Shown: in pieces, positions 6,289 to 11,349 of the stretch
How positions within the stretch are numbered: the first letter of the stretch is position 1
Layout of the letters: every line of letters starts with the position of its first letter
Assembly (NCBI GenBank): GCA_900554225.1
Contig: USGH01000066.1
Location: 1 to 11,349 of the forward strand
DNA length: 11,349 nucleotides
Direction: 5' to 3'
Source of the DNA: an uncultured Eubacteriales bacterium
GTDB lineage: Bacteria > Bacillota > Clostridia > Oscillospirales > CAG-272
Notes under the pieces: generated by a model
Databases searched by the model: none
Seen by the model: the letters and a program-made list of their open reading frames with translations, nothing else
What the model was told of the DNA's origin: nothing
Translations under genes and position numbers: made by a program

Positions 6289-8217
6289 ATGGCTGTTGGA
6301 AAAATGAAAAAGCTGTCCGTCGTGACCATGCGCTCGGAGGCGGACAAGCTAATGACAGAACTGCAAAAACGCCGTTGTGTCGATTTGAGCGCATCGGTGC
6401 CGGATCCGACCGTACAAAACGCACAGCCGATCCACGCTGAGGAGGTCGCGCGGCTGCAAAGAAAGCTCCGCGATACCCGGCAGGCAATCGATTTTCTCTC
6501 GCAATATCACAAAAAAACGCGTTCCCTGTTCACACCGATAGCGGAGGTTCCCTTTTCCGGCGATGTCCGGGAGACTGCGGAGACGGAATCCGCGATTTCC
6601 CGTGCCGTTGGTCTGGAGGATCGTCTGCGCCGGATCGGAGGAGAATTGCAGGTTCTGGAAAACGAGCGGCTTGCTCTCTATCCCTGGCGCGGCTACACCG
6701 GAGTTCTGCCGGGAACGGAAACCCGCTTTACCAAAACGGTCTGCGGCACATTGCCCGGCGGTGTCGATCCGAACGGACTGGACACGGCGCTCGGTGCATA
6801 TTCCTGTGTGACCGAGATCGTATCGGCGGACAAAACCAGCTCCGCCATCGCGGTGACGGCACACAAAGACGATCTCGACGCGGTTCTGCACACGCTTGCC
6901 GGATGCGGATTCACCCAGACCACCGCATCCGCCAGCGCCGTGGAAGGATTCGCGGACGGAAAGCTATCCCTGCTGCACACGGAGCAGACCAGTCTCGATT
7001 CCGAACGGGAGGAGATCCGCCACGACGCGGAAGCTCTCGCGGAAAAGCTGTCGGCGATCGAGGTGTACTGCGACCGTCTGACCACCACATTGGCACGGCT
7101 TGACGCGTCCGGACAGCTCACCTATACGGACACCACCGCGATATTGACGGGCTGGGTGCCGGAAAAAGCGACCAAAAAGCTTGTTGAGCTGCTTGAATCC
7201 CGTGGGGATGCCTATATGCTGTCCGATCCGGAGCCGGAGGATGATGTGCCGGTGCTGCTTGAGAACAACGCGATGGCGACTCAGTTTGAACCGGTCATCA
7301 GTCTCTATTCGCTGCCGGCATACGGAACCTTTGACCCGACGTTTATCATGAGCTTTTTCTACATCATCATTTTCGGGCTCATGTTTGCGGATGTCGGATA
7401 CGGCGTGCTTCTCGTCGCTGCCTGCTTACTGGGTCTGAAGCTCATGAAACCGACCGGCTCGCTGCGCCAGTTCATGTGGATGTTTACGATGTGCGGCGGC
7501 TCCATGATCGTCATGGGCATACTGTTCGGCGGGTATTTCGGGGATCTCCCGGACGCCATTGCCAAGTATTTTCTCGGTAAGCCGGAGGGCTGTGATCTTG
7601 CGCTCTGGTTCAATCCGCTGTCGGAACCGATGTTATTTCTCTTTGTTTCCCTCGGCATCGGCGCACTCCATCTGTTCGCGGGACTTTGCGTGAAGTTCTA
7701 TATACTCTGGAAGGGCGGTCATCCGTTTGCGGCAATCTTTGACGCGGGCAGCTGGATGCTTGTCTTTATCGGTGCAGGGATCGCGTTTGTCTCCATGAAC
7801 ATCGGCATCGCGGTCGTCTGCGTGGGACTGGTGATGCTCGTGCTGACCCAGGGACGCGCGGAAAAGAACCCGATCATGAAGGTACTCAAGGGACTGCTCA
7901 GCCTCTACGACATCGTAAGCTATGTATCGGATCTGCTCTCGTATTCCAGAATCCTTTCGCTCGGGCTTGCGTCCGCGGTCATTGCCAGCGTGTTCAACAC
8001 CATCGGCACCATGTTCGGTCCGACCGTCGCCGGGGTGATCATGCTCATCATCGTCGGTACCATCGGTCACGTGATGAACCTTGGAATCAACCTGCTCGGC
8101 TCCTTCGTACACACGTCCCGTCTCCAGTATATCGAGTTTTTCGGAAAGTTCTACGAGGATGGCGGCAGACCGTTCACGCCGCTTTCTCCCCAGTCACAAT
8201 ACGTTCGTTTTGAATGA
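6289..8217 (+). CDS. ntpI: V-type ATPase membrane subunit I (a subunit)
   Basis: A 642-residue subunit a/I of the V-type ATPase, the stator that forms the two half-channels next to the K ring. Residues 1 to about 340 are the soluble N-terminal arm, with coiled-coil stretches and the usual start MAVGKMKKLSVV. From about 352 to 605 a series of hydrophobic segments forms the membrane domain: FFYIIIFGLMFADVGYG, SMIVMGILFGGYFG, LFLFVSLGIGALHLFAG, and VFIGAGIAFVSMNIGIAVV among them. The arginine facing the rotor carboxylate is most likely Arg554 in SDLLSYSRILSLGLAS, a conserved motif. The end shows GHVMNLGINLLGSFVHTSRLQYIEFFGKFYEDGG, also typical. Length is normal for the family. GAGG lies about 6 nt before the ATG. 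It is followed by the proteolipid gene after 43 nt. Confidence 0.96.
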   Translation: MAVGKMKKLSVVTMRSEADKLMTELQKRRCVDLSASVPDPTVQNAQPIHAEEVARLQRKLRDTRQAIDFLSQYHKKTRSLFTPIAEVPFSGDVRETAETESAISRAVGLEDRLRRIGGELQVLENERLALYPWRGYTGVLPGTETRFTKTVCGTLPGGVDPNGLDTALGAYSCVTEIVSADKTSSAIAVTAHKDDLDAVLHTLAGCGFTQTTASASAVEGFADGKLSLLHTEQTSLDSEREEIRHDAEALAEKLSAIEVYCDRLTTTLARLDASGQLTYTDTTAILTGWVPEKATKKLVELLESRGDAYMLSDPEPEDDVPVLLENNAMATQFEPVISLYSLPAYGTFDPTFIMSFFYIIIFGLMFADVGYGVLLVAACLLGLKLMKPTGSLRQFMWMFTMCGGSMIVMGILFGGYFGDLPDAIAKYFLGKPEGCDLALWFNPLSEPMLFLFVSLGIGALHLFAGLCVKFYILWKGGHPFAAIFDAGSWMLVFIGAGIAFVSMNIGIAVVCVGLVMLVLTQGRAEKNPIMKVLKGLLSLYDIVSYVSDLLSYSRILSLGLASAVIASVFNTIGTMFGPTVAGVIMLIIVGTIGHVMNLGINLLGSFVHTSRLQYIEFFGKFYEDGGRPFTPLSPQSQYVRFE

Positions 8218-8260
8218 TCTTTCAATAAAACCACAAAAAAAGAAAAGGAGTTTCAGCATT
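8218..8260 (+). promoter_or_regulatory. A-rich leader and strong ribosome binding site of ntpK
   Basis: The 43 nt between ntpI and ntpK are A-rich, with a seven-A run, and show no hairpin. They end in AAAAGGAG (8243-8250), 10 nt before the ATG. An unstructured A/U-rich stretch with a strong Shine-Dalgarno favours high initiation. That fits the need for about ten K subunits per complex and resembles the enhancer ahead of the c-subunit gene in E. coli F-ATPase (established for that operon; here inferred). Confidence 0.5.
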
Positions 8261-8761
8261 ATGGAAATCTCAACCTTCTCTCAGTTCCTGAATCAGTTTA
8301 TCACCGGTCAGAATCTGGCGATCACCGGTGCCGTGCTTGCCGCCACTCTCGCCGGTATCGGCAGTGCAAAGGGCGTTGCGCTCGTAGGAGAAGCCTCCAG
8401 CGGTATGCTCAGCGAGGATCCGTCCAAATTCGGTAAGGCACTTCTGCTCCAGGCTCTTCCGGGTACACAGGGTATCTACGGTCTGATCACCGCGTTCCTT
8501 ATCCTCTTTAAAATCGGCGTCATCGGCACCCCGCAGGATATCTCCGTGATCGACGGCGTTTACTTCCTGCTCTCCTCTCTCCCGATTGCCATTGTGGGTC
8601 TTCGTTCCGCCGTACTCCAGGGTCGTGTCGCGGCTTCCGGCATCCATCTGATCGCAAAGCGTCCGGGCGAAGTCGGTAAAGCGATCACGCAGGCCGCGCT
8701 TGTAGAAACCTACGCCATCTTCGCACTCCTCATCTCCCTCCTGCCCATCCTGTTCTATTGA
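8261..8761 (+). CDS. ntpK: V-type ATPase rotor proteolipid subunit K (16-kDa type)
   Basis: A 166-residue membrane protein with four predicted helices in two hairpins, the duplicated 16-kDa proteolipid form. Many such subunits form the rotor ring. The ion-carrying glutamate is Glu149 in ALVETYAIFALLISLLPIL. The first hairpin has no carboxylate at the matching place but has LPGTQGIYG (66-74). Leu66, Thr69, Gln70, Gln120 (in VLQGRVAASG) and Glu149 fall at the places of Leu61, Thr64, Gln65, Gln110 and Glu139, the Na+ ligands known from the E. hirae NtpK structure, and Tyr73 matches Tyr68. A Na+-coupled pump is therefore likely. Codon use is more selective than in its neighbours (CGT for arginine, mostly GGT/GGC for glycine), as expected for a highly expressed gene. 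The start at 8261 follows AAAAGGAG. Confidence 0.96.
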   Translation: MEISTFSQFLNQFITGQNLAITGAVLAATLAGIGSAKGVALVGEASSGMLSEDPSKFGKALLLQALPGTQGIYGLITAFLILFKIGVIGTPQDISVIDGVYFLLSSLPIAIVGLRSAVLQGRVAASGIHLIAKRPGEVGKAITQAALVETYAIFALLISLLPILFY

Positions 8762-8791
8762 TCCCGCAATCGGTACGCAAAACGAACAAAA

Positions 8792-8805
8792 CCCGGTTTT
8801 CCGGG
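8792..8805 (+). promoter_or_regulatory. Hairpin between ntpK and ntpE
   Basis: CCCGG-TTTT-CCGGG is a perfect 5-bp GC stem with a tetraloop in the 51-nt ntpK-ntpE gap. Its 3' arm contributes the GGG of the GGGAG ribosome binding site for ntpE. It may lower ntpE translation relative to ntpK, or stabilise the upstream message end. It has no T-run after it, so it is not a terminator. Confidence 0.5.
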
Positions 8806-8812
8806 AGAATGG

Positions 8813-9490
8813 ATGGAGGACATGAACAATTTAGATAAGATCTTACAAAAGATCGCAGCAGACGCGGAGGAACGGTGTCAGAAAATCGACGAGGACACCC
8901 GCGCCAGATTGTCCGCCATGGAAGCAGAAACCGCCAAACGAATCGCCGCCATGGAGGCAGATGCCGCCGTTACGCGGAAAAAGGAAACAGACGCGATCCT
9001 GTCCCGTGCGAACGCGGAATGCGCTATGCGGGAACGGGAGACGATCCTTGCCGAAAAAGCCGCTCTGCTCGACGAGGTATACGCCAAAGCGGAAAAAGCG
9101 ATCTGCGCACTGCCTGCCGAAAAATACGGTGCGTTTCTTGCCGGACTTGCCGCCGATGCAATTGCAGAACGGCTGGATACGGTCCGGCGACTGCGCGAGG
9201 AATACGGCGAGGAGGAGGTTGGCACGGAGGACACGTTCGTTCTCCTGCTGTCCGGTGCGGATCGTGCAAAATTCGGTGCCGATATCTGTGCCGCCGCTGC
9301 CGACACACTGCGAAAATCCGGTGTGGATCCGTCCGGCTTACAGATCACCCTCTCCGATACGGACGCAAAAATTCCGGGCGGCGTGATCGTGCGGTACGGC
9401 GACATGGAGACCTGCTGTTCCATTCCCGCGCTTCTTTCCGGTATCCGGGAGGACACGGAGGCAAGGATCGCCGGAATGCTGTTTTCCTGA
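8813..9490 (+). CDS. ntpE: V-type ATPase peripheral-stalk subunit E
   Basis: A 225-residue subunit E, which pairs with the G/H-type subunit to form the peripheral stalk. Residues 1 to about 100 are a long charged helix rich in Glu, Ala, Lys and Arg, and the C-terminal half is a mixed domain. The family's end signature IPGGVIVRYGDMETCCSI (about 186-203), followed by LLSGIREDTEARIAGMLF, can be seen. The start at 8813 has GGGAG 6 nt upstream; an ATG at 8822 (residue 4) has GGAGG only 2 nt away, too close, so 8813 is preferred but not certain. The next gene begins 78 nt after the stop. Confidence 0.93.
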   Translation: MEDMNNLDKILQKIAADAEERCQKIDEDTRARLSAMEAETAKRIAAMEADAAVTRKKETDAILSRANAECAMRERETILAEKAALLDEVYAKAEKAICALPAEKYGAFLAGLAADAIAERLDTVRRLREEYGEEEVGTEDTFVLLLSGADRAKFGADICAAAADTLRKSGVDPSGLQITLSDTDAKIPGGVIVRYGDMETCCSIPALLSGIREDTEARIAGMLFS

Positions 9491-9568
9491 CCACCGGCAC
9501 AATGCTCGGGGAAGTCTGTGACCGCATGTAATGGAACGGTATGGGCTTTCTCAGATACGGAGACAGAT

Positions 9569-10564
9569 ATGATAAAAGATACGGAATATATGTACGCAAG
9601 TGCCAAAATCCGTGCCGCAGAGGGTAAGGAGACAGCGCGCGCGCGTATGGATCGGCTGGTCGAATGCCGCAGTGTCCCCGCTCTGCTTGCCGCTGTTGTC
9701 GATCTCGGCTTTCTGGAGGAAGGAGACACCCCCGACACCTTAGAGACTGCGCTCCGTCATGCACTCGATCATGCGGTCGCGCTGGTTCGGAATGCGGTGC
9801 CGGAGGAGGAAATCTACCATTTTCTATTGTACAAATACGATTGCAGCAACCTCAAGGTCGCACTCAAATCGACGATCCTCGGGAGAGACTACAGCGAGCT
9901 CTATTTTCCCTGCGGTACGTTTCCCGTCGAGACGCTGACCGACAGACTTGCCGCGGAGGATTTTACTGGGATCCCGCAGCATATGGCGAAGGCATATGTG
10001 GAGGCACGCGATACCTACGCCAAAACCGGGGAGGTACGCGCCATCGATCTCACGTTGGATCGCGCCTGCTTTGCCGATATTGCCGACAATGTGGAAAAGT
10101 ATAAGGTACCGCTCTTTCTTCGGTATACGCAGGCAAAGGCGGATCTCACCAATCTGCAAACGGCAGAACGGCTTGCTACAGGGCACGCGACGCGCGAAAC
10201 CGCTGCCGCACTGATGCATCGGGCGTATGTTCCCGGCGGAACGCTGCCGGAGGAGCTCTTCTTTGCGGAGGATGGCAGTGTGCGCGATTACGAGGAGCTT
10301 GCCGCGGTGCTGGAGGACGATACGCTGCGTGAGCTTTTGACGAAGGTGCTTTCCGACAAAAATCCGCCGGACGGCGCGTTCGACAATTAAACCTATCCTC
10401 TCTTTGCGGAGCTGCGGTTTCAGGCGTGCGGCGTGGAGATCCCGTTCTGGGTCCTTCAGATACGCGAGGCGGAGATCAAAAACTGCCGTCTCATTGAAGC
10501 GGGTCTGTACGCCGGATTGAAGCCGGAGGAGATCCGGGAAAGGGTACGGGTTGACTATGTCTAA
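9569..10564 (+). pseudogene. ntpC: V-type ATPase subunit C (d type) interrupted by an in-frame stop
   Basis: Subunit C (eukaryotic d; NtpC in E. hirae) caps the rotor ring and joins it to the central stalk. Codons 1-273 start MIKDTEYMYASAKIRA and include FLLYKYDCSNLKVALKS (about 88-104), typical of the family. Codon 274 is TAA (10388-10390). In the same frame, codons 275-331 continue as IPFWVLQIREAEIKNC, then IRERVRVDYV, the family's usual C-terminal motif, ending in TAA at 10562-10564. That end overlaps the ntpG start (ATGTCTAA), as expected of an intact operon. The full length of 331 fits the family. The lesion is a single stop, most simply a Tyr codon (TAT or TAC) changed to TAA, or a sequencing error. 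If real, the product lacks its last 58 residues. The start at 9569 has GGAGA about 6 nt upstream; a GTG at 9518 would add 17 residues without family support. Confidence 0.88.
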
Positions 10565-10865
10565 AATCGGCGTGATCGGACCGCGCGGTGAGGTCATGAC
10601 ATTCCTTGCCGCCGGATTTGCCGTATATGAGGCGGAGGACACTACAGAAGCTGCCGCAGCACTGCAAAAAGCCGCCGGAGAATGCGCGATCCTCTATCTT
10701 TCGCCAGCCTATGCCGCTGCGTTGGAGGAAGAGATCGCCGCCTATGACGGTATGATTACCCCCGCGATCCTGCCGCTGCCGGAAGCGGATGGCGGTATCG
10801 GAATGCGAAATCTGAAAAAATACGTGGAACGGGCAGTCGGCGCAGACATTCTGTTTAAGGATTGA
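10557..10865 (+). CDS. ntpG: V-type ATPase central-stalk subunit F (NtpG)
   Basis: A 102-residue subunit F of the V-type ATPase (called NtpG in E. hirae), which sits with subunit D in the central rotor stalk. It starts MSKIGVIGPRGEVMTFLAAGF, the usual opening (I-x-VIG), and ends RNLKKYVERAVGADIL, the C-terminal helix. The length is normal. The start at 10557 overlaps the final stop of ntpC by 8 nt (ATGTCTAA) and has only a weak upstream purine run (GGGAAAGGG), so translation probably depends on ribosomes finishing ntpC. The in-frame stop 167 nt before that point would then also reduce ntpG. Confidence 0.92.
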   Translation: MSKIGVIGPRGEVMTFLAAGFAVYEAEDTTEAAAALQKAAGECAILYLSPAYAAALEEEIAAYDGMITPAILPLPEADGGIGMRNLKKYVERAVGADILFKD

Positions 10866-10928
10866 CGCGCGATACCCATTATGGATACACTACAGGGCAT
10901 ATGCCTTGGGAAAGGTTAATCGATCAAT

Positions 10929-11349
10929 ATGATTGACGTTACAGGAAAGATCGTCAAAATTTCCGGTCCGCTGGTCATTGCCGAGGGAATGCGGGAAGCC
11001 AATATGTTTGACGTGGTACGCGTTGGGGAAAACAGACTCATCGGCGAAATCATCGAAATGCATGGCGACCGCGCATCCATTCAGGTATACGAGGAGACCG
11101 CGGGACTGGGCAGAGGAGACATTGTCGTCACCACAGGCGCCCCCCTTTCCGTGGAGCTTGGTCCCGGACTGATCACCAACATTTACGACGGCATTGAGCG
11201 TCCTCTCGAGCGAATGAAGGAGGCTGCCGGTGCCAATATCACAAAGGGTATCGACCTGCCTGCGTTGGATCGGGACGCAAAATGGACCTTCCATGCGACC
11301 GCCAAGCCCGGAGAATCCGTAACCGGCGGCGACATCGTGGGCTATGTAC
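10929..11349 (+). CDS. ntpA: V-type ATPase catalytic subunit A, N-terminal part
   Basis: The first 140 codons of the catalytic A subunit, which hydrolyses (or makes) ATP in the A3B3 head. The N-terminal beta-barrel reads MIDVTGKIVKISGPLVIAEG, followed by MFDVVRVG, LIGEIIEMHGDRASIQVYEET and the signature VELGPGLITNIYDGIERPL (about 76-94). The bulge region specific to A subunits has begun by the window end (WTFHATAKPGESVTGGDIVGYV). The P-loop lies beyond the window, so catalytic residues cannot be judged. The start at 10929 is fixed by an in-frame TAA at 10917-10919. The ribosome binding site is weak: AAAGG (10911-10915) is 13 nt away, longer than usual. The gene is 63 nt after ntpG. Confidence 0.95.
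   Translation, partial: MIDVTGKIVKISGPLVIAEGMREANMFDVVRVGENRLIGEIIEMHGDRASIQVYEETAGLGRGDIVVTTGAPLSVELGPGLITNIYDGIERPLERMKEAAGANITKGIDLPALDRDAKWTFHATAKPGESVTGGDIVGYV

Noticed and set aside
8878..9738. 286-codon open frame on the minus strand across ntpE and the start of ntpC
   Set aside because: Its composition is Ser/Ala/Arg-rich, as expected of the reverse of a charged coiled-coil gene. It has no motif or ribosome binding site, and ntpE on the other strand is secure.
10388..10390. Stop-codon recoding (selenocysteine, pyrrolysine or reassigned TAA) in ntpC
   Set aside because: Selenocysteine uses TGA and pyrrolysine uses TAG. TAA ends other genes here (the isomerase, the COG3910-type ATPase, the 108-residue protein), so reassignment is not supported.
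9824..10642. 272-codon open frame on the minus strand opposite ntpC and ntpG
   Set aside because: It is a shadow of the V-ATPase genes. It crosses two real gene boundaries and encodes nothing recognisable.
10866..10928. Short ATG-initiated peptide frame in the ntpG-ntpA gap
   Set aside because: It would give a peptide of only about a dozen residues without a ribosome binding site. The gap looks like ordinary spacer with a small GGCATATGCC palindrome.

Overview
The window looks like a chromosomal segment of an anaerobic, gut-type Bacillota (Clostridia-like) bacterium. This is inferred from three things: purine-rich GGAGG-type ribosome binding sites, sigma-A promoters of the form TTGCnn-17-TGCTAtaat, and a bacterial V-type ATPase operon in the order of the Enterococcus hirae ntp operon. 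Base composition is fairly GC-rich, with clear A/T-rich stretches only at promoters and terminators. No mobile element, CRISPR array, tRNA or rRNA was recognised.

Left part (1-3108, minus strand). Two separately transcribed metabolic genes lie here. The first is a GH36-type alpha-galactosidase (99-1986). Its reading frame is broken near 930-960, apparently by a small deletion just after the FEPERA motif. It ends in a strong intrinsic terminator (24-65). The second is a sugar-phosphate isomerase/epimerase of the xylose-isomerase-like TIM-barrel family (2224-3108). The 237-nt gap between them is compact: the isomerase's terminator hairpin carries the -35 element of the alpha-galactosidase promoter in its loop.

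Middle (3195-5588). A minus-strand gene pair encodes the replication-fork ATPase RarA and a small ABC-type/SMC-like ATPase of the COG3910 kind. The two genes overlap by 4 nt (ATGA), so they are probably translationally coupled. Divergent from them on the plus strand is a 108-residue protein that resembles DUF3298-type proteins. A 359-nt non-coding stretch (5589-5947) follows; it holds the V-ATPase promoter and several small hairpins and short direct repeats.

Right part (5948-11349, plus strand). This is a V-type (A/V) ATPase operon: ntpF (peripheral-stalk coiled coil), ntpI (membrane subunit a), ntpK (16-kDa rotor proteolipid), ntpE (stalk), ntpC (subunit d/C), ntpG (central-stalk subunit F) and the start of ntpA (catalytic subunit), which runs off the window. 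NtpK has the full set of residues known to coordinate Na+ in E. hirae NtpK, which suggests a sodium-coupled enzyme. ntpC is interrupted by an in-frame TAA at codon 274 of 331, although the codons after it clearly encode the family's C-terminus and overlap the ntpG start as expected.

I see no convincing new defence, mobile or signalling system. The most checkable oddities are the two broken genes (alpha-galactosidase and ntpC), the nested terminator/promoter, the shared promoter architecture, the RarA-ATPase coupling and the Na+-site signature in NtpK.
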